A program made the translations under genes and the position numbers. Of a DNA stretch of 64,000 bases, positions 46,743-55,375 are shown piece after piece. A model generated the notes under the pieces. That model was given only the letters and a program-made list of their open reading frames with translations, was not told the DNA's origin and made no database searches. This DNA is from Bradyrhizobium sp. AZCC 1610 (GTDB lineage: Bacteria > Pseudomonadota > Alphaproteobacteria > Rhizobiales > Xanthobacteraceae). The stretch is from the NCBI RefSeq assembly GCF_036924515.1, contig NZ_JAZHRR010000001.1:4559001-4623000 (forward strand), read 5' to 3'. Positions within the stretch are counted from its first letter, which is position 1, and each line of letters starts with the position of its first letter.

Positions 46743-47243
46743 TCATCCCTGTTGCGTGGAGGCAGTGAGAGCCGGCTGAGGTCCGTTCGGCAAAGCGTCG
46801 ACCGGTCGCACGGGCTCGGCAAACATGGTCATCCGTGTCCAGGCTGCGGTGCCGATCGCTATAGCGCCGATCCAGGCAAAGGCGTCCCGCCATAGCAATG
46901 ACGACATCCCGATTTGCGATAGGCCATGACCGACGTAATAGCCCGCGACGGCTGCCGGAACTACAAAAGCAGCCGCAACTATGGCACGAAGAATTGCGGA
47001 TCGAGTGAAGGCAAAGGCCGTCTGCCCAATGACAAGAGTGAAAGCGCCGGAAAGAATAGCGATAAGAACTGCACCGGGGATGCCCGCACCATGAACCGCA
47101 GCTAGCCCCACAGAAAGCGCGACGAAGAACGGCAGCGCGTAGACAGAGAGGGTGAAGATCAGCCAGCAAAACAGGCCGATGCCGAGCATATTGAGAATGG
47201 GTCCGAGGATAAGCATGGTGGCGGTCTCCGCGACAAAGGACAT
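46743..47243 (-). CDS. Multi-pass membrane protein of unknown function
   Basis: A 166-residue protein with four to five hydrophobic helices covering nearly all of residues 10-135 (LGIGLFCWLIFTLSVYALPFFVALSVGLAA, GAVLIAILSGAFTLVIGQTAFAF, AIVAAAFVVPAAVAGYYVGHG). The C-terminal tail is polar. I recall similar membrane proteins in related islands but no family name. The ATG at 47243 is chosen (MSFVAETATM); a longer frame begins at 47267. Confidence 0.68.
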   Translation of the reverse strand: MSFVAETATMLILGPILNMLGIGLFCWLIFTLSVYALPFFVALSVGLAAVHGAGIPGAVLIAILSGAFTLVIGQTAFAFTRSAILRAIVAAAFVVPAAVAGYYVGHGLSQIGMSSLLWRDAFAWIGAIAIGTAAWTRMTMFAEPVRPVDALPNGPQPALTASTQQG

Positions 47244-47429
47244 GACGGTCGCGCCTTCCACCACCACGGCGCAGTCGTGAATATAACGGAGAACAACCGG
47301 GTTATGGGAGTGATAATCTTCACTCGCCGCCCGTGGGCAAGAGCGGGACCTTTCTGCTCATGCCTTGATTCTGTCGAGGTCAGACGATCTACGGGGGCTT
47401 AGTAGCGTCGACGCTTAACCCCCCACCCG

Positions 47430-47455
47430 TTCGGCGGCGCTTACGCGCCGCCGAA
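47430..47455 (-). terminator. Perfect 10-bp hairpin containing the DUF2493 stop codon in its loop
   Basis: TTCGGCGGCG (47430-47439) pairs with CGCCGCCGAA (47446-47455). The six-base loop contains the TAA stop (47443-47441 on the minus strand). It may end transcription or protect the 3' end; no T run follows. Confidence 0.5.
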
Positions 47456-48373
47456 TTTCCAAACGGGAATGCCAAGCTTCTTGGCCTTGTCGGCAAGATT
47501 GTCCTGTATTCCGGTGCCGGGGAAGTGCATGACGCCGATCGGCAGCACCGCAAGCATGGCATCATTGCGTTTGAACGGAGCTGCCTTGGCATGCTTGGTC
47601 CAGTCGGGCTTGAATGCGATCTGCGGCACCTTGCGGTTGGTCGCCCATTTGGCGGCAATCAGCTCAGCGCCCTTGGGCGAGCCACCATGCAGCAGGACCA
47701 TGTCAGAGTGCTTGGTGTGGACCTTGTCGAGTCGATCCCAGATCATGCGGTGATCGTTGAAATCGAGTCCACCGGTAAGCGCGATCTTGGGTCCGGATGG
47801 TAGCATCGTCTCGGTTTCGGCGCGGTGTTTGGCGGCCAGAAAGTCGCGGCTATCGATCATCGCTGACGTGAGCGTGCGATGATTGACCAGTGATCCTGAA
47901 CGGGGACGCCAGGGCGAGCCGGTGTGAAGTTCGAATTGCTCGGTGGCGAGGTCGCGGAACAGCTCCATGGCGTTGCGGCGTTCGATCAACGTGATGCCTT
48001 CGGCCGTCAGCCTTTCGAGTTCGACCGATCGCACCTCCGATCCATTCTGCTCGCGCTGGCTCTTCTGCTGCGCCTGCTCGTTGTCGTCGAGCTCGCGCTC
48101 GATGCGGCTGGTGGCGCGGTGGAACAGGTTGACGGTCGACCAAAGCAGATTTTCCAGGTCGGGTTCGAGCCGGGTATCGCTCAGCGTCGCTACGAAAGCG
48201 TCGAAGATATCGGCGATGGCACCCGCGATGACCTTGCCTTCGGGTAGCGGCCTCGGGTCAGGTTCGTCTTGGAAGGGACGGTGACCGTAAAGCTGAAGCT
48301 CGTTGAGGATGTGATCGGTCGGTGATGAGTCGTGCCGCGGTTCGAACTCGGTATCGTCATGGTCGGTCGTCAT
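47441..48373 (-). CDS. DUF2493 (SLOG-like) domain protein
   Basis: A 310-residue protein with the C-terminal DUF2493 Rossmann-like domain (KIALTGGLDFNDHRMIWDRLD, MVLLHGGSPKGAELIAAKWA, PFKRNDAMLAVLPIGVMHFPGTGIQDNLADKAKKLGIPV). The N-terminal half is helical and acidic, with a TDHILNELQLYGHRPFQDEPDPRPLPEG segment usual for the island version. These domains may bind nucleotides. Its leader has a GATCGCC/GGCGATC hairpin at 48393-48426. Confidence 0.88.
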   Translation of the reverse strand: MTTDHDDTEFEPRHDSSPTDHILNELQLYGHRPFQDEPDPRPLPEGKVIAGAIADIFDAFVATLSDTRLEPDLENLLWSTVNLFHRATSRIERELDDNEQAQQKSQREQNGSEVRSVELERLTAEGITLIERRNAMELFRDLATEQFELHTGSPWRPRSGSLVNHRTLTSAMIDSRDFLAAKHRAETETMLPSGPKIALTGGLDFNDHRMIWDRLDKVHTKHSDMVLLHGGSPKGAELIAAKWATNRKVPQIAFKPDWTKHAKAAPFKRNDAMLAVLPIGVMHFPGTGIQDNLADKAKKLGIPVWKFGGA

Positions 48374-48392
48374 GATGAGAGGTCCTTTGCCG

Positions 48393-48426
48393 GATCGCCG
48401 CGCCCATCGCGGCCTTCCTGGCGATC
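48393..48426 (-). promoter_or_regulatory. Leader hairpin of the DUF2493 gene
   Basis: GATCGCC (48393-48399) pairs with GGCGATC (48420-48426), 20 bases upstream of the start codon at 48373. An AAAGGACC ribosome binding site lies between stem and start. Confidence 0.4.
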
Positions 48427-48490
48427 ACCAGACGGCGGGCGGAGTGGACCAGAACCCGAAGCGAAGCGCAGGGCCGGAGCGAGGCGGAGG

Positions 48491-48568
48491 ATGGCTGAGG
48501 TGCGGCTATTTTGTTTCGCGATGCAAAGGCGCGACAGCGCCGGCGGAAAATAGCCGCACCTCAGCCAT
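48491..48568. repeat. Perfect 22-bp inverted repeat with structured loop
   Basis: The 22 bases at 48491-48512 are an exact reverse complement of 48547-48568. The 34-base loop contains a second small hairpin (GGCGC gaca GCGCC). It lies in the 315-base gap between toprim and DUF2493, preceded by a GAAGCGAAGCGCAGGGCCGG motif. No gene is seen in this gap. Confidence 0.85.
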
Positions 48569-48688
48569 TGCCGGTCCGGGCCGCTTGCCGTCCGATCGCC
48601 CTCTAGAAGGCCGTGCGCGCGACTCTGTCCGGCAACTCTGACCGCGCACTGACAGTCGATGACGATATCAAGTTCAAATCGCCTGCCA

Positions 48689-49753
48689 TTACCCCGTATC
48701 GGTTGCAGATCGAGGAAGGTAGCGGGCGACGTCCTCTGGCAGAAGCTGTACGCGTGTGGCTGCCCGAAGTTCTTCAACGCCTAACGTGCGAAGATCCTCG
48801 TTAAAGTCGCCGAGCCTGGGCGACAGTGGAAACGCCTCGATGCCGGCCTCTTCCGCGCGCGTCGTCAAGGTCCTCGCCGCGCCCATCCCGGCCGCATCCC
48901 CATCGCAAGCGATGTAGAGGCGTCGCAGCGTCAGCGGGAGCAGCAGGGCCGCGAGGTGGTTGGCTGAGAGTGCCGCCGCCATCGGCATGGTCGGAAGCAC
49001 ACAGCCAAGCGAGAGCATGGTCTCGATGCCCTCGCCCGCAATGAGCACGTCACTCGCCACACCGAAGCGAACTGCGTTGCCGAGTAGATCACCCATCGCC
49101 CGTCGTGGCGTTTCGATCGGCGCCTTGCCGAGCCGATTTGGATCAAAGCTCTCCGGATCGAGCCATGTGCGGTGGACGCCAGTGATAATGCCGTCAAGAT
49201 CGCTGACGCAGGCGATCATTGCCGGCCAGATCTCAGGAGGTGACGCTTCATCGGCCCCCCGGTAATAGCAGCGAGGCTGATACCGGAGACTGCCACCGTG
49301 GTGCAGCTCGGCAATACCCCGACGGTGCAGATACAGCTCCACGAGAGTCCCCTCAGTCGGCCGAGATATCGCAAAGAGGCGTCTCGCCGCTTCTCGCGAT
49401 CCGCGCTGCACCGCTGGACGAACCGCTTTTTGGGCAAGCTCTGGGCCGGAACGAGGCAGATTCAGAAATCGCCTCGCTTCGTTGGCAACATCGCGGAAAT
49501 CGTGGAGACCAAGACGTTCGCGAATGATGTCGAGCAAATCACCATGTTCGCCGGTGGCAGCATCAGTCCACTTGCCCGCCGGCCCCTTCGGGGATTCGTA
49601 GAGTCGCACAAACAAGGAGCGGCCCGGTGTATTTTGGACGTCACCCACCAGCCAATAGCGCCCCTCGCGCTTGCCGTTGGAGAGATAGTGGCGGCATACC
49701 CCCTCGGCCTCACGCGCGAGACAGCGTGCGAGTTCGGAAGCATCGCGGGGCAT
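48689..49753 (-). CDS. Toprim domain primase-like protein
   Basis: The 354-residue protein has an N-terminal CHC2-less helical region and a middle DUF7146-like part (GYW-type VGDVQNTPGRSLFVRL, GKWTDAATGEHGDLLDIIRE). A C-terminal Toprim fold follows, with VLIAGEGIETMLSLG (Glu) and RRLYIACDGDAAGMGAARTL (DxD). Such proteins are plasmid-type primases that start lagging or complementary strands after transfer. The ATG at 49753 shares one base with the upstream stop (TGATG); a GTG at 49756 is possible. Confidence 0.9.
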   Translation of the reverse strand: MPRDASELARCLAREAEGVCRHYLSNGKREGRYWLVGDVQNTPGRSLFVRLYESPKGPAGKWTDAATGEHGDLLDIIRERLGLHDFRDVANEARRFLNLPRSGPELAQKAVRPAVQRGSREAARRLFAISRPTEGTLVELYLHRRGIAELHHGGSLRYQPRCYYRGADEASPPEIWPAMIACVSDLDGIITGVHRTWLDPESFDPNRLGKAPIETPRRAMGDLLGNAVRFGVASDVLIAGEGIETMLSLGCVLPTMPMAAALSANHLAALLLPLTLRRLYIACDGDAAGMGAARTLTTRAEEAGIEAFPLSPRLGDFNEDLRTLGVEELRAATRVQLLPEDVARYLPRSATDTG

Positions 49754-52599
49754 CACGCGGCCTCCCGTCCGCCAACGCGGTTGACGGGATAGCGTTCGAG
49801 TACTTTGGCGAGAACGCCGACGCCGCCGGCGTCCGTCGGCGCGAACATGCGCAGCTTCCAGGAGATGATCTCACTTAAGAGTCCATAGGCGCACAAGCGG
49901 TCGCGCATGGTGTCGCTGAAGTCAGACAGCTCTATCCGATAAGCGCCCATGACGCGCACGCGCCTAAGTTTCAAACCTTCGGCGAGGTCGAGAACCGTGC
50001 GACCTTCGAGCAGCGCGGCGAAGGCTTCCTCGGGTTTGAGCGCCGGCCGCTCCCCGATCAGTGTGTTGGCGACCCAGGCGGGCGAAACCTTCCGCCCAAT
50101 GATGCGCTCGCCGGCGTCGGTCTGGAGACGATAAACAGGTGTCGACTCGTTCGGCAGCCACTTCCAGATCGGCAGGAGCAGTCCGGCGACGACATGAATC
50201 GTGCTCTTCGTGAACTCCGGCACCTCGGAGAACTCGGCTTGCCAGACTGCGCCGAATCGCTCGCGATCGGTCTCGATCCAATGGCTTTCCGCCATCGCCT
50301 TCAGCGGAACACCGTGGCTTTCCATCGGCCGGATCAACCGCACGCGTTGCTCGATCTCACCGTCATCGAGCATGAGGCTCGACGCCGGGACCTGCACGGC
50401 GGCGCGGCCGGAGCGCTCGTTGACCAACAGGACGGCGCGGCGGTCCGATAGACGGCGGAGCGCGTCATCTAGAGTCAATGGCCGGTTGCGCTCCCGCTGC
50501 GCAATGGTGAGCAGCCACGTCTGCGCGCCGGTACCGGGATGGGTGTAGATCGCGCGGCGGTCCGTGACCACGAAGCTTTCGGCCCCGAGGGTCTCCAGAC
50601 CGAGGTCGTAGATCCCGGACGCCGTGGCGCCTTCGATCCGAGCGGTCAGCAACTGCTCGAAGGCGGTGAACAGCACGTTTTGCAGGTCGATGGTCAGCGC
50701 CAGCAGGCGGTTGAGGAAGGTGGTGATCGGCGGCAAGTCATCCCTGATGCCGTTGGAGTCGGTGAGCTTCAGCCCGGTCGCATCCTCGAACGTCTGAAGG
50801 GAGCAGCCGTCGACCTTGCCCCGGACCAGGAGCATGTAAAGCTGGCGGAGAGCATCACGCCCGTAGCTGCTCTCGAGATTATCTTCGGGCCGGAAGAGCC
50901 CCTGCCCGCCGGTCTGGCGTTGACCGCGGGTGATCGCCCCGAGCGTGTCAAGCCGGCGCGCGATGGTGCTGAGAAAGCGCTTCTCGGCTTTCACATTGGT
51001 TGCAATGGGACGAAACAGCGGCGGCTGCGCTTGGTTGGTCCTGTTCGTGCGGCCGAGACCTTGGATCGCAGCATCCGCCTTCCAGCCGGGCTCGCGCAGG
51101 TCGTGCACACGGAGGCGCCGATTCCGGGCAGACAACTCGGCATGATAGCTGCGCCCCGTCCCGCCGGCGTCCGAGAAGACGAGGATGCGCTTGACGTCAT
51201 CCATGAACGCCGCGGTCTCGGCGAGGTTCGCCGACCCGGCGCGGTTCTCAACCATGAGGCGCTCGCTTTTGCGGATGATCCGGCGCGAGCGTCCGGTGAC
51301 TTTGGCTACCATGTCGGAACCGAAGCGCTGGACGATCTGGTCGAGCGCGCCGGACACCGGTGGGAGCGAGGCGAACTTCTCGATCAGCCGGTCGCACCGG
51401 CTAACGGCCTCCCGGCTCTCGACCGGATGACCGTCGCGGTACACGGGCCGGGAAGAAAGATTACCTTCCGAGTCGGTGAAGGGTTCGTACAATTGGACCG
51501 GAAAGGAATGGGCGAGATAGTCGAGCACGTATTCTCGCGGCGTAATATCGACCTGGACGTCGCCCCACTCCTCGGTTGGGATCTCTGCAAGCCGCCGCTC
51601 CATCAGCGCTTCGCCGGTCGAGACGATCTGGATGACGGCTGCGTGTTCTTGTTCAAGATCTTGCTCGATCGAGCGGATCAAGGAAGGCGTCTTCATCGAG
51701 GTGAGAAGATGGCCAAAGAAGCGTTGCTTCGCGGATTCAAACGCCGACCGGGCCGCCGACTTGGCCTGCGCGTTCAGCGTCCCCATCTCGCCGGTGATGT
51801 TCGCCGCCCGCATCGCCGCGTCGAGATTGTTGTGAATAATTCTGAACGCGCCGGCATAGGCGTCGTAGATGCGAATTTGCTCGGGCGTGAGTTCGTGCTC
51901 AACCAGCTCGTATTCGACGCCGTCGTAGGAAAGTGAACGCGCCGCATAGAGGCCGAGCGCCTTGAGATCGCGCGCCAGCACCTCCATCGCCGCAACGCCG
52001 CCCTCCTCGATCGCCTCGACGAATTCAGCGCGCGTCGCAAACGGGAAGTCTTCGCCGCCCCAGAGGCCAAGCCGCTGAGCATAGGCGAGGTTGTGGACCG
52101 TCGTGGCGCCGGTCGCTGAGACGTAGACCACGCGCGCATTGGGCAAGGCGTGCTGGAGCCGCAGGCCCGCACGCCCCTGCTGCGAGGCGGCCTGGTCGCC
52201 GCGGTCACCCTTTCCGCCGACGGCATTCTGCATCGCGTGGCTCTCGTCGAAAACGACCATCCCGTCGGAGTCGGAGCCCAACCATTCGACGATCTGCCGG
52301 ACGCGCGAAATCTTCTCGCCGCGCTCGTCGGACCGCAGCGTAGCGTAGGTCGTAAATAGGATGCCTTCCGACAATCGGATCGACGTGCCCTGGCGGAAGC
52401 GCGAAAGCAGTGTAACCAGGAGCGGCTCCATGCCGAGCGCGGACCAGTCTCGCTGCGCGTCGTCGATCAGCTTGTCGCTCTTGGAGATCCAGACTGCCCG
52501 GGGACGTCCCTTCAGCCAGTGTCGACGCCTGAACAGGAGCTTGTTGAACGGGATGTAGCGCGATCGCGAGAAGACGATCTTCTTGGCAGCCTTGGCCAT
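49753..52599 (-). CDS. Chimeric ORF: ParB N-terminus fused to truncated strawberry-notch-type helicase
   Basis: The 948-residue frame begins with about 24 residues (MAKAAKKIVFSRS, YIPFNKLL) that match the start of the island ParB-family protein. From about residue 28 (WLKGRPRAVWISKSDKL) it matches the middle and end of the SNO-type methyltransferase/helicase of such elements. The DEAD-like VVFDESHAMQN near residue 115, YVSATGATTVHNLAYAQRLGLWGG, AIQGLGRTNRTNQ and the full C-terminus are present. The methyltransferase domain and the Walker A helicase motif (GTGAGKGRQ in relatives) are absent. This is best explained by an in-frame deletion of several kb, with its junction near 52515-52535. The product cannot bind ATP normally. 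Confidence 0.82.
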   Translation of the reverse strand: MAKAAKKIVFSRSRYIPFNKLLFRRRHWLKGRPRAVWISKSDKLIDDAQRDWSALGMEPLLVTLLSRFRQGTSIRLSEGILFTTYATLRSDERGEKISRVRQIVEWLGSDSDGMVVFDESHAMQNAVGGKGDRGDQAASQQGRAGLRLQHALPNARVVYVSATGATTVHNLAYAQRLGLWGGEDFPFATRAEFVEAIEEGGVAAMEVLARDLKALGLYAARSLSYDGVEYELVEHELTPEQIRIYDAYAGAFRIIHNNLDAAMRAANITGEMGTLNAQAKSAARSAFESAKQRFFGHLLTSMKTPSLIRSIEQDLEQEHAAVIQIVSTGEALMERRLAEIPTEEWGDVQVDITPREYVLDYLAHSFPVQLYEPFTDSEGNLSSRPVYRDGHPVESREAVSRCDRLIEKFASLPPVSGALDQIVQRFGSDMVAKVTGRSRRIIRKSERLMVENRAGSANLAETAAFMDDVKRILVFSDAGGTGRSYHAELSARNRRLRVHDLREPGWKADAAIQGLGRTNRTNQAQPPLFRPIATNVKAEKRFLSTIARRLDTLGAITRGQRQTGGQGLFRPEDNLESSYGRDALRQLYMLLVRGKVDGCSLQTFEDATGLKLTDSNGIRDDLPPITTFLNRLLALTIDLQNVLFTAFEQLLTARIEGATASGIYDLGLETLGAESFVVTDRRAIYTHPGTGAQTWLLTIAQRERNRPLTLDDALRRLSDRRAVLLVNERSGRAAVQVPASSLMLDDGEIEQRVRLIRPMESHGVPLKAMAESHWIETDRERFGAVWQAEFSEVPEFTKSTIHVVAGLLLPIWKWLPNESTPVYRLQTDAGERIIGRKVSPAWVANTLIGERPALKPEEAFAALLEGRTVLDLAEGLKLRRVRVMGAYRIELSDFSDTMRDRLCAYGLLSEIISWKLRMFAPTDAGGVGVLAKVLERYPVNRVGGREAA

Positions 52600-52605
52600 G
52601 TCGGT

Positions 52606-52658
52606 TACTCCACGACGGGCGGCCGAAAGCCTCTCTCTCGGCCTCCAACCCGTCGTGG
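52606..52658 (-). promoter_or_regulatory. Two-stem RNA leader before the parB-derived start
   Basis: On the minus strand an outer stem CCACGACGGG (52658-52649) / CCCGTCGTGG (52619-52610) encloses an inner stem GGCCGA / TCGGCC with apical loop GAGAGAGGCTT. GGAG of the ribosome binding site overlaps the 3' side of the outer stem, and the ATG follows 10 bases later at 52599. The ardC leader has the same design and sequence. Confidence 0.75.
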
Positions 52659-52704
52659 CGCTCCGCGCCGCCCTCTTCCTCTCGACGGCGTTGACGGAAA
52701 GCGA

Positions 52705-53667
52705 TCACGCCGCCTCCTGATCCGCGTCGTCACACTGGGTCGAGACGTCCATTGTCATTTTGGGGAGGAATCCGAGCAGGTAGTCCGCGGCCTTGCTCGC
52801 GCAAGACGCGGCCCGCACAATCGCTCGGTTGTCTCCACGCAGCACCTCGAGCCATGAGCCGATATAGTCGGCGTGGCGCACGGTAGGCACGATGCCGAGC
52901 GACGCGCAGGAAAATGCAGCGCCCAGTTCGGCGATCAGTTCCTCGAAGGCATATTTCTTGGTGCCGTAGGCGCCGCCGAGATCGCGATTGAGGCGCGAGG
53001 GATGACCGCTGGCATGGCAAAGTTCATGGAGCGCGGTGCGGTGCCAATTGATCGGCTCGAAATAGGCCGCCGGCGGCGGCACCTGTACGTAATCTTCGGC
53101 CGGCGCATAGAAAGCACGATTGCCGCCGATGCGGAAGTCGATACTGATCGTCTTGATCAGGACCTCAACCGTCGGTTCGATCACGCCGGGAAGCGGGGGC
53201 GGCGCGGTGGTCGCGATGTCCGCAGGCAACCCGTCGCATTGATCGGTGTTGAAGACGGTAAAGCGCTTGAGAAACGGGATGGCGCCCGGCTCCTCGCCGG
53301 CCTCCGCAGCGCGCCGACGTTCGTCTTCCGGGGTGAAGCGATCGGCATAGACAACGGTCGTTCCCCGTTCACCCTTCCTGACATGGCCGCCGAGGCTGAG
53401 AGCCTGGCGAAAGGTGAGCCAGCTCTGTCCGGAGAAGCCGCGCTCAACTACGGCGCCCCACAGGATCAGCACATTGATCCCCGAATAGCGGCGCTGCGTG
53501 GCGGCGTTGCGCGGCATAGCGAGCGGCGCCTTGATCGCCGCCGTCCCCCATGGCTGCACCCAGGGGACACGTCCGGCCTCCAGCTCGGCGATGATCTTGT
53601 TGGTGATTTCGGTGTAAAGGCCTGCGCGGTCGTTGCCGTCGCCGACTTGTGTGGGGTGTCTGGACAT
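52705..53667 (-). CDS. ardC: ArdC-type antirestriction protein / zincin metallopeptidase
   Basis: The 320-residue protein has the N-terminal ArdC ssDNA-binding region (LYTEITNKIIAELEAGRVPWVQPW, GINVLILWGAV, WLTFRQALSLGGHVRKGERGTTVVY). The C-terminal zincin domain carries HELCHASGHPSRL near residue 211 and EELIAELGAAFSCASLGI as third-ligand helix. ArdC proteins protect incoming single-stranded DNA from restriction. I chose the ATG at 53667 after the leader hairpin; a longer frame runs into the repeat upstream. It is intact. Confidence 0.92.
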   Translation of the reverse strand: MSRHPTQVGDGNDRAGLYTEITNKIIAELEAGRVPWVQPWGTAAIKAPLAMPRNAATQRRYSGINVLILWGAVVERGFSGQSWLTFRQALSLGGHVRKGERGTTVVYADRFTPEDERRRAAEAGEEPGAIPFLKRFTVFNTDQCDGLPADIATTAPPPLPGVIEPTVEVLIKTISIDFRIGGNRAFYAPAEDYVQVPPPAAYFEPINWHRTALHELCHASGHPSRLNRDLGGAYGTKKYAFEELIAELGAAFSCASLGIVPTVRHADYIGSWLEVLRGDNRAIVRAASCASKAADYLLGFLPKMTMDVSTQCDDADQEAA

Positions 53668-53670
53668 CGC

Positions 53671-53723
53671 GGTTCTCCGCGACGGGCGCCGGAAGCCTCT
53701 CCTCCGATCTTCAACCCGTCGCG
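53671..53723 (-). promoter_or_regulatory. Two-stem RNA leader before ardC
   Basis: CGCGACGGG (53723-53715 on the minus strand) pairs with CCCGTCGCG (53686-53678). Between them lie TTGAAGATCGG and the loop AGGAGAGGCTT. The GGAGAACCGCG sequence after the stem leads directly to the ATG at 53667. Conserved with the leader at 52606-52658: ACGGGTTG, GAGAGGCTT, YCGGC, GCCCGTCG and GGAG. Confidence 0.75.
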
Positions 53724-54423
53724 CAGTCCCGGCCCGCACTCTCACTCTCAACGGCGGTGACGCCCCACGCACTTCGGGGGGAAATGGACTGTGCATTCGC
53801 ATGGCTTTTCGACAGGGATGGACGCCAAAGGGTGACGACCCGCGAAGCGGGGCCTCAGCGCAGCCGGAAAGACCATTCTCGCAGGGAGCCGCCGAAAAGC
53901 GCCGGAGCGAAGCGCAGGCAGCAAAAAGAGGCAGCCGCAGGAGCGTCAGCATAGCGCCGACGCGGAAACCGCGGCGGGACGCGGGACCGACTGCAGTCGC
54001 GAGACCGGTTAAGAGGGCACCCGCAGAGGGGCAGTGATAGCGACGCCGGAATGAAATGACGGCGGGACCCGAAGGCGAGTGCCTCCGGCGAGCGACTCAT
54101 GACCGCGCGAGGGATCGAAGCCGGATGGCCGAGACGCCTTGCGGCTCGGTGCACGAGAGCCCGGTCCGCGGCCAGCGGACGCGCCCACTCCGTGCGGCTT
54201 GCACGCACGATACTCCGGCGCGCTGTTGCGGATGGACGCGTGATGATCCGAAGCGTCAAGATCATAATGGATTTTGCTGGGCATTAGCCAGCAACGCTCA
54301 CGTCCTACCTGATCGGTGCAGAACAACTTCGGCCACAAGTCATGAACGTGATTTAGTCCGAACGATACCGTTCGGCTCATGACGGCGATTGGTCGCACGC
54401 TCAGCAAACGAGCGAACAGAAAA
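53724..54423. other. Non-coding region upstream of ardC, including direct-repeat copy A
   Basis: The region holds repeat copy A (53898-54121), a TTGCTGG/CCAGCAA hairpin (54274-54280, 54288-54294) and a CCGAACG/CGTTCGG hairpin (54358-54364, 54369-54375). No gene is supported. Confidence 0.5.
53898..54121. repeat. 223-bp direct repeat, copy A
   Basis: Near-identical to 58795-59017, with one single-base indel and a limited number of substitutions, mostly near the left end. It begins with GCGCCGGAGCGAAGCGCAGG and ends GCGAGGGATCGAAGC. It lies in the upstream region of ardC. Confidence 0.9.
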
Positions 54424-54621
54424 TTAGGCTCGTGGAAGCGGGACTTCCTCCCTGGCCTTTGTCAGAGCGTCGTAGATTCTGACCTGAAGCATGGGAAAAC
54501 GCTTCTTTAGCTCCTCTGCTCCCGCCCAAGCCCCATCTTTGGTCGCGAATTCGGCTTTCAATCGGCCGTCGACTTCGAGCGCATAACCAGGAGCGGGTAG
54601 TTCACGAGTAGCTGCAGCCAT
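54424..54621 (-). CDS. Small hypothetical protein
   Basis: A 65-residue protein (MAAATRELPAPGYALEVDG, then LKAEFATKDGAWAGAEELKKRFPMLQVRIYDAL). The regular pattern of a short beta strand, an amphipathic helix and a VRIYDA strand looks like a real small fold. AAGGGA precedes the ATG at 54621. I do not recognise a family. Confidence 0.55.
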   Translation of the reverse strand: MAAATRELPAPGYALEVDGRLKAEFATKDGAWAGAEELKKRFPMLQVRIYDALTKAREEVPLPRA

Positions 54622-54759
54622 TTTATTCCCTTGGCGCATTGGACTGATCAATAACTTTGCTTAACCTGAGTCGCCCGGACCGGACCAGCGGCTGGTGATT
54701 GGCATCTTCTTGCAACGCGATGTTCCAGCGCAAGTTTCTGCTGGTCTCCGAAATGCCGG

Positions 54760-55332
54760 TCAAGGATGCGCATTCACGTCATCTGAACAGCCGGCAGGAC
54801 GGCCGCCCAACCGAATGCACGCGCGATATAACCAAGGTTCGACATAGCTGCCCGCCCACACCCCGCGTCCGGCACGATCGGCGGCGCGCTGCGCGACCGC
54901 GTACTGCCCCCTCGAATACTGAGGCCAATCGAGCGCGAGACCATTGCGCACCAGCCACTCTCCGAGATCGATGTCGCCGACGAAACACTTCGCGACGGTC
55001 CGCTCGTATTGGTCCTGGGAGACTGGCTTGCAGCTCGCCGGACGCTGCGCAATGAAGGCATCAAGATCGTTTGCGGCCTTTGCTCCACATCGATACAAAT
55101 TGCTGTCGGCGCCTCGGCATAGTTGAGTGCTTTCTGGCGCGTCGACCCCCCAAAGACGAACGCGCATCCCAAGAATTTCGAGCGTGTCGCCGTCGATGAC
55201 GCTGGCCTGCCCCGTCAATTCGGTCGGCAATGCGGCGTTGCTCAAGGCAAGGATCATCGATGCAGCGAACAATCCAACACTCGCGCTTGCTCTAATGCCG
55301 ATCACGCTGCTCTCCCGGATACCAAGGCTCAT
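54760..55332 (-). CDS. Thermonuclease (SNase) family protein
   Basis: A 190-residue protein with a signal peptide and an SNase domain: [26 protein letters not shown] contains the Asp and Arg of the calcium and phosphate sites, and ECxx-like [29 protein letters not shown] contains the second conserved block. It is an exported nuclease-like protein. The start could be at 55332 or at a later Met before the hydrophobic core. It is cargo of the segment between the direct repeats. Confidence 0.85.
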   Translation of the reverse strand: MSLGIRESSVIGIRASASVGLFAASMILALSNAALPTELTGQASVIDGDTLEILGMRVRLWGVDAPESTQLCRGADSNLYRCGAKAANDLDAFIAQRPASCKPVSQDQYERTVAKCFVGDIDLGEWLVRNGLALDWPQYSRGQYAVAQRAADRAGRGVWAGSYVEPWLYRACIRLGGRPAGCSDDVNAHP

Positions 55333-55375
55333 CGACTTCAGCCGTCGTGATGTTCGTTTTGCTTACCCGCACCAG

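Noticed and set aside
50539..51936. Plus-strand frame of 465 codons inside the chimeric helicase
   Set aside because: Antisense shadow; the helicase frame carries clear family motifs.
54301..54400. Transfer origin near the CCGAACG/CGTTCGG hairpin
   Set aside because: A short dyad alone is not enough, it is far from the relaxase gene and shows no recognisable nic sequence.
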